From NCBI GenBank assembly GCA_003525045.1, contig DQGF01000127.1, positions 5,449 through 16,433 on the forward strand: a DNA stretch of 10,985 bases, given 5' to 3'. The notes beneath the pieces were generated by a model, which was not told where the DNA came from, made no database searches, and saw only the letters and a program-made list of their open reading frames with translations. A program made the translations under genes and the position numbers. Shown here piece by piece: positions 1-6,753 of this stretch. Positions within the stretch are counted from its first letter, which is position 1. Every line of letters starts with the position of its first letter. The DNA is from Pseudomonas sp. (GTDB lineage Bacteria; Pseudomonadota; Gammaproteobacteria; Pseudomonadales; Pseudomonadaceae).

Positions 1-89
1 AACCAGCACACCGACCAGAGCCAGCAAAAAGCGCTTGCGACGCGCTTCACGCAACTCCTCGCGCCAGGGTAAAAGATTGATCCGCGCCA

Positions 90-90
<1 letters not shown>
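1..90 (-). CDS. pilN: PilN, type IV pilus assembly protein (N-terminal 30 codons only)
   Basis: This is the 5' part of pilN; the gene continues past the left edge. The visible 30 residues begin MARINLLPWREELREARRKR and then turn hydrophobic (FLLALVGVLV), the start of the single inner-membrane helix. The short cytoplasmic N-terminus with the INLLPW motif is the hallmark of PilN and is the segment known in the family to dock into a groove on PilM. The ATG overlaps the pilM stop by one base (TGATG), and an AGGAG ribosome site sits inside the pilM 3' end, so the two are translationally coupled. PilN normally pairs with PilO in the periplasm as part of the pilus alignment complex. The identification is firm although the gene is truncated. 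Confidence 0.93.
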
Positions 91-1196
<1,106 letters not shown>

Positions 1197-1262
1197 TATG
1201 CATTGCGTTCAAACCACCCGTCTTGACAGCAGCGCAAATGACGCCCCCGACGGAAAAATGAT

Positions 1263-1268
1263 TATAAT
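1263..1268 (+). promoter_or_regulatory. Probable -10 element of ponA
   Basis: A perfect TATAAT lies about 100 bases upstream of the ponA start, giving a leader of roughly 95 bases that begins near a run of eight T (1277-1284). The -35 is poor: the best candidate is ATGACG at 1238-1243 with a 19-base spacer. An attractive TTGACA at 1223-1228 is 34 bases from the -10 and cannot pair with it. Confidence 0.45.
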
Positions 1269-1370
1269 GCCCAGCGTTTTTTTTCCGCTTTTTACTTCAA
1301 GCGCGGGTCGTTCCCTGTTTAGCTGAGCCCTGATGCCTAATTCATTCTTTGCCCTGGATATCCAAAAGCC

Positions 1371-3818
1371 TTGATTCGTCTGCTGAAATTTTTCGGGTGG
1401 TCCATCGTCGCCGTCTTCTGCGGACTGCTCCTTGGTCTGAGCGGCGCGTTTTTATACCTTAGCCCCGGACTGCCATCCGTGGAGGCACTGAGAAGCATTC
1501 AGTTGCAGATTCCGTTGCGGGTGTATAGCAGCGACGACAAATTGATCGCTGAATTTGGCGAAATGCGCCGCACACCGATCCGTTTCGCCGACATCCCCCC
1601 CAATTTCATCAATGCCTTGCTCAGTGCCGAAGACGACAATTTCGCCAACCACTACGGCGTCGACCCCAGCAGCCTGATGCGGGCCGCCACCCAGTTGATC
1701 AAGAGCGGACACATTCAGTCCGGCGGCAGCACCATCACCATGCAGGTGGCGAAGAATTTCTTCCTGACCAGCGAACGCAGCTTCTCGCGCAAGACCACCG
1801 AAATCCTCCTGGCCCTGCAGATCGAACGGCAACTGACCAAGGACGAAATCCTTGAGTTGTACGTGAACAAAATCTATCTGGGCAACCGCGCCTACGGTAT
1901 CGAGGCGGCGGCGCAAGTCTACTACGGCAAATCGATTCGTGACGTCAGCCTCGCACAGATGGCGATGATCGCCGGCCTGCCCAAAGCGCCGTCGCGCTTC
2001 AACCCGCTGGCCAACCCGGCCCGTAGCAAGGAACGTCGGGACTGGATCCTGGGGCGCATGTACAAGCTGGGCAAAATCACCGAGGCCGACTACACCGCTG
2101 CGATCAACGAGCCGCTCAACGCCAGTTATCACGTACCGACCCCGGAAGTGAACGCACCGTACATCGCTGAAATGGCCCGCGCCGAAATGGTCGGGCGCTT
2201 TGGCAGCGATGCCTATACCGAAGGTTTCCGCGTCACCACCACGGTGCCGAGCAACCTCCAGGAAATGGCCAATACCGCGGTCCACGAAGGCTTGATGACC
2301 TACGATCAGCGTCATGGCTATCGTGGCCCCGAGTCACGCCTGCCGGGCAAGACCCGCGAGGCCTGGGCTACCGAACTGACCAAACAGCGCACCATCAGCA
2401 GCCTTGAGCCGGCCATTGTCATTCAGGTCGACAAGACCGGCCTGCAAGTGCTGACCCGCACCGGTGAAGAACACGTGAGCTGGGACACCATGAAATGGGC
2501 GCGTCCGTTCCTCAACACCAACAGCATGGGCGCCAATCCGAAGCAGCCGTCGGATGTGGCTCAGGTCGGCGATCTGATTCGCGTCCAGCGCCAGCCAGAC
2601 AGTTCACTCAAGTTCAGCCAGATCCCCCAAGCCCAGGGCGCACTGGTGTCCCTCGACCCGCAGAACGGTGCCATTCGCTCGCTGGTCGGCGGCTTTGCGT
2701 TCGAGCAGAGCAACTACAACCGCGCGCTGCAGGCCAAGCGTCAGCCGGGCTCGAGCTTCAAGCCATTCGTCTATAGCGCCGCGCTGGATAATGGCTACAC
2801 CGCCGCCAGCCTGGTGAACGACGCCCCTATCGTGTTTGTCGACGAATACCTGGACAAGGTCTGGCGCCCAAAGAACGACACCAACACCTTCCTCGGCCCG
2901 ATCCGCATGCGTGAGGCGCTCTACAAGTCGCGTAACCTGGTGTCGATCCGTCTGCTGCAGGCGCTGGGTGTCGACCGCACCATCGACTACATCAGCAAGT
3001 TCGGCTTCAACAAACAGGACCTGCCGCGCAACCTGTCCCTGGCCCTGGGCACCGCCACCCTGACGCCTATGGAAATCGCCACCGGCTGGAGCACCTTCGC
3101 CAACGGCGGCTACAAGATCACCCCGTACATCATCGACAAGATCGAAAGCCGCAATGGCGATACGCTGTTTCTCGCCAACCCGCCAAGCGTTCCGAAAGGC
3201 GATGTAGTCAGCGAAGGCATCGCCGCTCCCGCCCCGTCTGCCGACGCCTTCACCGTCAGCGCAACGCCAGGCGAAACCCTGACTGCCCAGCCAGCGCCAC
3301 CAACGCCAGCCGTGGCCGAGCGCATAGTCGATGGCCGCACCACGTTCATCCTCAACAGCATGCTTGAGGACGTCATCAAACGCGGCACCGGCCGACGGGC
3401 CCTGGCATTGGGTCGCAGCGACATTGCAGGCAAGACCGGCACCACCAACGAATCCAAGGACGCCTGGTTCTCCGGCTACAACGCTGACTACGTAACCACC
3501 GTCTGGACCGGCTTCGACCAGCCTGAAAGCCTGGGTCGCCGGGAGTTCGGCGGCACCGTCGCGCTGCCGATCTGGATGAGCTACATGGGTGCCGCCCTCA
3601 AAGACAAGCCGCCCCATACGCAGCAAGAACCGGAAGGCATCCTCAGCCTGCGGGTCGACCCGATCAGCGGCCGTGCAGCCTCCCCAGGCACGCCAGGGGC
3701 CTTCTTCGAGCTGTTCAAGGCCGAAGACAGACCACCATCGGCCAACGAACTGGGCAACGGCAATGCGCCGGGCAGCCCGCTGCCGGCGGATGAGGCAGCA
3801 CCGATCGATTTGTTCTAG
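1371..3818 (+). CDS. ponA: Penicillin-binding protein 1A (bifunctional transglycosylase/transpeptidase)
   Basis: This 815-residue class A PBP polymerises lipid II into glycan strands and cross-links the stem peptides at the outer face of the inner membrane. An uncleaved membrane anchor spans residues 8-30. The GT51 domain follows, with AEDDNF at 86-91 (catalytic Glu87) and GGSTITMQ at 118-125. An OB-like insert covers about 310-420. The transpeptidase domain has SSFK (nucleophile Ser461, Lys464), SRN (520-522) and KTG (688-690). A Pro/Ala-rich insert at about 612-648 and a low-complexity tail after 785 are likely flexible. The start is a TTG: the reading frame is closed by a TAA at 1338-1340, no ATG or GTG lies between, and only a weak GGA (1355-1357) serves as ribosome site. 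It diverges from pilM, an arrangement typical of pseudomonads. All key catalytic residues are present. E. coli calls the orthologue mrcA. Confidence 0.97.
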   Translation: MIRLLKFFGWSIVAVFCGLLLGLSGAFLYLSPGLPSVEALRSIQLQIPLRVYSSDDKLIAEFGEMRRTPIRFADIPPNFINALLSAEDDNFANHYGVDPSSLMRAATQLIKSGHIQSGGSTITMQVAKNFFLTSERSFSRKTTEILLALQIERQLTKDEILELYVNKIYLGNRAYGIEAAAQVYYGKSIRDVSLAQMAMIAGLPKAPSRFNPLANPARSKERRDWILGRMYKLGKITEADYTAAINEPLNASYHVPTPEVNAPYIAEMARAEMVGRFGSDAYTEGFRVTTTVPSNLQEMANTAVHEGLMTYDQRHGYRGPESRLPGKTREAWATELTKQRTISSLEPAIVIQVDKTGLQVLTRTGEEHVSWDTMKWARPFLNTNSMGANPKQPSDVAQVGDLIRVQRQPDSSLKFSQIPQAQGALVSLDPQNGAIRSLVGGFAFEQSNYNRALQAKRQPGSSFKPFVYSAALDNGYTAASLVNDAPIVFVDEYLDKVWRPKNDTNTFLGPIRMREALYKSRNLVSIRLLQALGVDRTIDYISKFGFNKQDLPRNLSLALGTATLTPMEIATGWSTFANGGYKITPYIIDKIESRNGDTLFLANPPSVPKGDVVSEGIAAPAPSADAFTVSATPGETLTAQPAPPTPAVAERIVDGRTTFILNSMLEDVIKRGTGRRALALGRSDIAGKTGTTNESKDAWFSGYNADYVTTVWTGFDQPESLGRREFGGTVALPIWMSYMGAALKDKPPHTQQEPEGILSLRVDPISGRAASPGTPGAFFELFKAEDRPPSANELGNGNAPGSPLPADEAAPIDLF

Positions 3819-3827
3819 AGAAGCAGC

Positions 3828-3915
3828 GGCAAGTTTCAAGCTGCAAGCCACAAGCAGAAGCAAGACCCATGCGCGCCGCTTTTAACTTGCAGCTTGTAGC
3901 TTGCCACTTGAAGCC
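3828..3915. repeat. CAAGCNN heptad-repeat imperfect palindrome
   Basis: Right after ponA the sequence has a 7-base periodicity. The left arm (3830-3857) reads CAAGTTT, CAAGCTG, CAAGCCA, CAAGCAG. The right arm (about 3884-3912) carries the same units in reverse complement. The arms pair imperfectly across a spacer of about 25 bases and could form a long cruciform or mRNA 3' hairpin. Similar CAAGCTGCAAG-type elements are, as I recall, frequent between pseudomonad genes. It does not look coding. Confidence 0.7.
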
Positions 3916-3955
3916 CATAAAAAAACCCAGCACTTGGCTGGGTTTTTTTATGGGC
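3913..3955. terminator. Bidirectional intrinsic terminator between ponA and the malic enzyme gene
   Basis: A perfect 19-base stem pairs 3913-3931 with 3937-3955 around the loop ACTTG. Its core is CCCAGC/GCTGGG, flanked by seven A on the left and seven T on the right, so the U-tract needed for termination is present on either strand. It ends 7 bases before the malic enzyme stop codon, so it serves both convergent genes. Confidence 0.95.
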
Positions 3956-3962
3956 GCTGCTT

Positions 3963-5231
3963 TTATCCGTTGAACACATCATCCACGCTTTTCAGCGGGT
4001 AGTTCTTCGGATACGGCAGGGTTGCCACACCAGTCTCGATCGCAGCCTTGGCCACGGCATCGGAGATCAGGGTGATCAGGCGCGCATCCATTGGTTTCGG
4101 AATGATGTACTCACGACCGAATTCCAGCTTGATGCCGCCGTAGGCGTCGCACACTTCCTGAGGCACTGGCAGTTTGGCCAGTTCACGCAGGGCGTTGGCC
4201 GCAGCCACTTTCATTTCTTCGTTGATGCGCTTGGCGCGAACGTCCAGGGCACCGCGGAAGATGAACGGGAAGCCCAGTACGTTGTTGACCTGGTTCGGGT
4301 AGTCCGAACGGCCGGTCGCCATGATCACGTCGTCACGGGTGGCGTGAGCCAGTTCCGGGGCGATTTCCGGATCCGGGTTCGAGCAGGCGAACACGATCGG
4401 ATTGGCGGCCATGGATTTCAGACCTTCGGCGCTCAGCAGGTTCGGACCGGACAGGCCAACGAACACGTCAGCGCCTTCCAGCGCGTCAGCCAGGGTGCGC
4501 TTGTCGGTCGCGTGCGCGAACACAGCCTTGTACTGGTTCAGGTCGTCTCGGCCGGAGTGGATCACGCCGGTGCGGTCAACCATGTAGATGTTTTCGATGT
4601 TGGCACCCATGCTCACCAGCAATTTCATGCAGGAGATGGCGGCAGCACCGGCGCCCAGGCAGACGATCTTGGCGTCAGCGAGGGTTTTGCCAGCGATTTC
4701 CAGGGCGTTGATCATGCCGGCCGCGGTAACGATCGCGGTGCCGTGCTGGTCATCGTGGAATACCGGAATGTCGCACTGCTCGATCAGGGCACGTTCGATC
4801 TCAAAGCACTCGGGCGCCTTGATGTCTTCCAGGTTGATGCCACCGAAAGTGATGGAGATGCGTTTGACGGTGTCGATGAAGGCTTGCGGGCTTTCGGAGT
4901 CGACTTCGATGTCGAATACGTCGATACCGGCGAAGCGCTTGAACAACACACCTTTACCTTCCATCACCGGCTTGGAAGCCAATGGGCCCAGGTTACCCAG
5001 GCCGAGAATCGCGGTGCCATCGGAAATGACTGCAACCAGGTTGCCTTTACCGGTGTACTTGTAGGCCAGCTCAGGATCGCGGGCGATTTCGCGTACTGGT
5101 TCGGCTACGCCGGGGCTGTAGGCCAGCGACAAGTCGCGGGCGGTAGCGGTGGCCTTGGTGAGCTCGACACTCAGCTTCCCTGGACGAGGATGGGCGTGAT
5201 ATTCGAGAGCGGCAGTTTTCAAATCAGACAT
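3963..5231 (-). CDS. maeB: Malic enzyme, short form (malate to pyruvate, decarboxylating)
   Basis: The 422-residue enzyme oxidatively decarboxylates malate to pyruvate and CO2, probably with NADP+, feeding pyruvate and NADPH from the TCA cycle. Visible motifs are YSPGVAEP (38-45, catalytic Tyr38), the catalytic lysine in EGKGVLF (Lys93), the metal ligands Glu135-Asp136 in NLEDIKAP and the FHDDQHGTA block (158-166). The dinucleotide-binding GAGAAA (193-198), SNPDPE (284-289) and [11 protein letters not shown] (313-323) follow. It lacks the C-terminal phosphotransacetylase-like domain of long MaeB proteins (about 750 residues), hence short form. The ATG at 5231 begins the conserved N-terminus ([12 protein letters not shown]). 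The frame stays open 40 codons further upstream, but that stretch is unlike the family and contains the predicted promoter. Cofactor preference cannot be read with certainty. It is convergent with ponA. Confidence 0.95.
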   Translation of the reverse strand: MSDLKTAALEYHAHPRPGKLSVELTKATATARDLSLAYSPGVAEPVREIARDPELAYKYTGKGNLVAVISDGTAILGLGNLGPLASKPVMEGKGVLFKRFAGIDVFDIEVDSESPQAFIDTVKRISITFGGINLEDIKAPECFEIERALIEQCDIPVFHDDQHGTAIVTAAGMINALEIAGKTLADAKIVCLGAGAAAISCMKLLVSMGANIENIYMVDRTGVIHSGRDDLNQYKAVFAHATDKRTLADALEGADVFVGLSGPNLLSAEGLKSMAANPIVFACSNPDPEIAPELAHATRDDVIMATGRSDYPNQVNNVLGFPFIFRGALDVRAKRINEEMKVAAANALRELAKLPVPQEVCDAYGGIKLEFGREYIIPKPMDARLITLISDAVAKAAIETGVATLPYPKNYPLKSVDDVFNG

Positions 5232-5272
5232 GTGGGCATTCCGCTTTTTACTGTTGGACAGACGGACCGCCG

Positions 5273-5301
5273 AGGATACGCGTGTCGCAAAGTCCCCACA
5301 A
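5273..5301 (-). promoter_or_regulatory. Probable sigma-70 promoter of the malic enzyme gene
   Basis: On the minus strand, TTGTGG (5296-5301), a 17-base spacer and TATCCT (5273-5278) lie about 40 bases upstream of the ATG, giving a leader of about 35 bases. An inverted repeat, GACTG-AC-CAGTC (5302-5313), touches the -35 and could be an operator. A TTGACA lies further upstream, but no good -10 is correctly spaced from it. Confidence 0.5.
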
Positions 5302-5392
5302 GACTGACCAGTCACCCCTGTCAAGCGGCCCGCCCTACAACTTTGGGCCAAGAGCCACGTAACACAAGGGACATACTGCTCACAATCAACAG

Positions 5393-5413
5393 AAAAAATG
5401 TCTACAATTTTTT
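5393..5413. promoter_or_regulatory. A/T-armed palindrome at the nuclease stop codon
   Basis: Six A, then TGTCTACA, then an A and six T form a near-symmetric element overlapping the nuclease TAA. On the minus strand it could be a weak terminator with a short stem and T-tract. Its TGT-N2-ACA core would also suit a dimeric repressor acting on the malic enzyme promoter about 90 bases downstream. Neither role is established. Confidence 0.3.
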
Positions 5414-6215
5414 ATCGAGGTGCCGCTTGCAGCATCGCCGGGTCTGTCAATGGCAATAACCAACGCGCCTGACCGCTTTTCAGTCCGCCACGCCGCGAAC
5501 GATCCACTACCCAGCCACGCGCCTCGATCTGCTTGCCCTTGAGCTGCTCAAGCGCCGCGACATCGAACTGCCCAAGCAAATTGGGTGCAACGCGCAATAC
5601 AACCGAATCCTGCAACTCGATCCAAACACCGCCGCGATTGCGCTGAACCTTGCTCACACGCCCGCTGAGCACGGCAAAACCGGAAGCGTGGATCTGCTCC
5701 GCTTTCAGTACAGGTGACTGGCGCCATACGCCAAGTCCGGCCTGACGAGCACTGCGTTCTGCCACTTGCTGACAGGCGACGAGATCGACATTCGGCGCGA
5801 CGGCCACCTGGAATCCCAGGCCTTCAGCGAGCATTTGCGCTTCGAGATTGGCGCCATCCGCGCCGTAGAGATGAGCCAGGGTGCGGCCGTAGCTATCCTT
5901 GCTTTCTTTGCCGGGCAGCAACGCGAGCCGCCCGTCGCTGGCTGCAACCAGCGCTTCGAGACGTTTTCGTGCCGTCACGGCGAATGGCTCGTCGGAACGG
6001 CCTTTCTTGCCCAGCTCCGGAGTATTCAAACCGATCAGGCGCACACTACGGCCGTCGCTCAGGCGTAGCGTGTCGCCATCCACCACCCGCTGCACCGCGA
6101 CTGAGGCCAGGCCGTCCGGCGCCGGGCAAAAGGCCTGGGCAGCGGAGAGCCAAATCGCAGACACAAAAAAGGCGCCCGCAAGGGACGCCTTTTTCATCAG
6201 CAAGGTAAAGCCCAT
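5412..6215 (-). CDS. Secreted staphylococcal-nuclease-like (thermonuclease family) protein
   Basis: The 267-residue product has an N-terminal signal peptide (MKKASLAGAFFVS start, hydrophobic core, AAQA end at about residue 28), so it is exported to the periplasm or beyond. The SNase domain covers about 38-165, with DGDTLRL (46-52), VRLIGLNTPE (58-67) and YGRTL (109-113). By comparison with staphylococcal nuclease, Asp48, Arg59, Thr65, Glu67 and Arg111 match active-site positions, while Asn64 replaces the calcium ligand Asp40. A region from about 178 to 257 looks like an extra OB-type beta domain, with no motif I can name. The ATG at 6215 is preferred because TAAGG lies 12 bases upstream, though that spacing is long. 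The ATG at 6197 gives a more classical signal peptide but has no ribosome site. The gene follows rpmE by 14 bases and contains that gene's terminator-like hairpin. Substrate and nuclease activity are inferred from the family. Confidence 0.88.
   Translation of the reverse strand: MGFTLLMKKASLAGAFFVSAIWLSAAQAFCPAPDGLASVAVQRVVDGDTLRLSDGRSVRLIGLNTPELGKKGRSDEPFAVTARKRLEALVAASDGRLALLPGKESKDSYGRTLAHLYGADGANLEAQMLAEGLGFQVAVAPNVDLVACQQVAERSARQAGLGVWRQSPVLKAEQIHASGFAVLSGRVSKVQRNRGGVWIELQDSVVLRVAPNLLGQFDVAALEQLKGKQIEARGWVVDRSRRGGLKSGQARWLLPLTDPAMLQAAPR
6165..6194 (-). terminator. Probable rpmE terminator inside the nuclease coding sequence
   Basis: Read on the minus strand, five A, GGCGTCCC, the loop TTGC, GGGCGCC and six T form a GC-rich stem with one bulged base followed by a U-tract. 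It starts 36 bases after the rpmE stop and encodes residues KKASLAGAFF of the nuclease signal peptide. It should end most rpmE transcripts and limit nuclease expression. Confidence 0.75.
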
Positions 6216-6229
6216 GGGGCTTTGCAACC

Positions 6230-6463
6230 TTACTCTGCAGCAGCAGGAGCCTTGGCTTTGCCAAATGCACCGAAACGGTCTGCGAAGCGCTGTACACGGC
6301 CGCCAGTATCCAGAGTCTTCTGCTTACCGGTGTAGAACGGGTGGCACTCGTTGCATACGTCGATCGCCAGAGGCTTGGCCAGGTTCGAACGAGTTTCGAA
6401 CTTGTTGCCACAGCTGCAGGTAACTGCGGTGATTTCGTATGTTGGATGGATATCGGCTTTCAT
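6230..6463 (-). CDS. rpmE: 50S ribosomal protein L31 (bL31), zinc-binding form
   Basis: The 77-residue product begins [20 protein letters not shown] and carries the four zinc ligands Cys16, Cys18, Cys37 and Cys40 (CSC and CNEC motifs), marking it as the Cys-containing, zinc-using L31 rather than the zinc-free paralogue. The conserved HPFYTGKQK (41-49) and DTGGRVQRF (52-60) follow. L31 sits at the central protuberance of the large subunit and contributes to a bridge with the small subunit. The Ala/Lys-rich tail extends the usual length of about 70 residues by a few. The ATG at 6463 has a strong TGAGGAA ribosome site (6470-6476). The gene has its own promoter, a leader hairpin and a likely terminator just downstream. 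It diverges from priA. Confidence 0.98.
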   Translation of the reverse strand: MKADIHPTYEITAVTCSCGNKFETRSNLAKPLAIDVCNECHPFYTGKQKTLDTGGRVQRFADRFGAFGKAKAPAAAE

Positions 6464-6493
6464 GGTGTATTCCTCAGGCTAGCGTGCCGCCAC

Positions 6494-6509
6494 TCAACAC
6501 CATTGTTGA
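6494..6509 (-). promoter_or_regulatory. Leader hairpin of rpmE mRNA
   Basis: TCAACA and TGTTGA form a perfect 6-base stem around a 4-base loop, about 30 bases upstream of the rpmE ATG and inside the predicted 64-base leader. L31 is reported to repress its own mRNA through a 5' leader structure in enterobacteria, so this is a candidate autoregulatory site. The equivalence is inference only. Confidence 0.4.
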
Positions 6510-6533
6510 ATACCGCACGTAATTAGGCCGCGG

Positions 6534-6561
6534 ATTCTACCAGACAATGCCAATCACGCAA
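6534..6561 (-). promoter_or_regulatory. Probable sigma-70 promoter of rpmE
   Basis: On the minus strand, TTGCGT (6556-6561), a 16-base spacer and TAGAAT (6534-6539) form a good housekeeping promoter. Transcription would start near 6527, giving a leader of about 64 bases. Confidence 0.6.
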
Positions 6562-6562
6562 G

Positions 6563-6592
6563 CTGTCCCTTAAACCAGTCGTCTGCTAGGCT
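6563..6592 (+). promoter_or_regulatory. Possible priA promoter upstream of the REP doublet
   Basis: CTGTCC (6563-6568), an 18-base spacer and TAGGCT (6587-6592) make a weak sigma-70-like promoter back to back with that of rpmE. If used, the priA transcript would carry the whole REP doublet in its leader. A TATTAT at 6705-6710 is an alternative -10 but has no matching -35. Confidence 0.28.
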
Positions 6593-6612
6593 CCCGGCCT
6601 GATACGCGCCCT

Positions 6613-6703
6613 TTGTGGGAGCGGGCTTGCTCGCGAATACAGTGTGTCAGGCAACGATGATGTGTGTGATCCACCGCATTCGCGAGCAAGCCCGCTCCCA
6701 CAA
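6613..6703. repeat. REP doublet (REPIN-like) upstream of priA
   Basis: Arms 6613-6638 and 6678-6703 are perfect 26-base reverse complements separated by 39 bases. Each arm holds the GTGGGAGCGGGCTTGCTCGC core of a pseudomonad REP sequence, itself an imperfect hairpin. Such doublets are thought to be moved in trans by RAYT (REP-associated tyrosine) transposases; none is encoded here. This one ends 50 bases before the priA start. Confidence 0.93.
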
Positions 6704-6753
6704 TTATTATGCGTCCGACTTCTTTTACTGCCCGTTTATCGAGATCCCCCCGC

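Noticed and set aside
1223..1228. Perfect TTGACA in the pilM-ponA gap as the ponA -35
   Set aside because: It is 34 bases from the TATAAT, and no -10-like hexamer is correctly spaced from it.
2604..3863. Long antisense open frame (419 codons) opposite ponA
   Set aside because: It mirrors ponA's codon bias in GC-rich DNA, has no recognisable motif, and ponA itself is complete with all catalytic residues.
5232..5351. Forty-codon N-terminal extension of the malic enzyme
   Set aside because: The conserved N-terminus begins at 5231; the extension would contain the predicted promoter and leader and is unlike any malic enzyme.
6613..6703. Inverted repeats near priA as ends of an insertion sequence or a CRISPR unit
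   Set aside because: There is no transposase between them, only 39 bases of spacer, no direct-repeat array, and the core matches pseudomonad REP sequences.
6709..6753. Upstream ATG for priA adding 15 residues
   Set aside because: No ribosome site, it abuts the REP doublet, and family similarity starts at the GTG at 6754.
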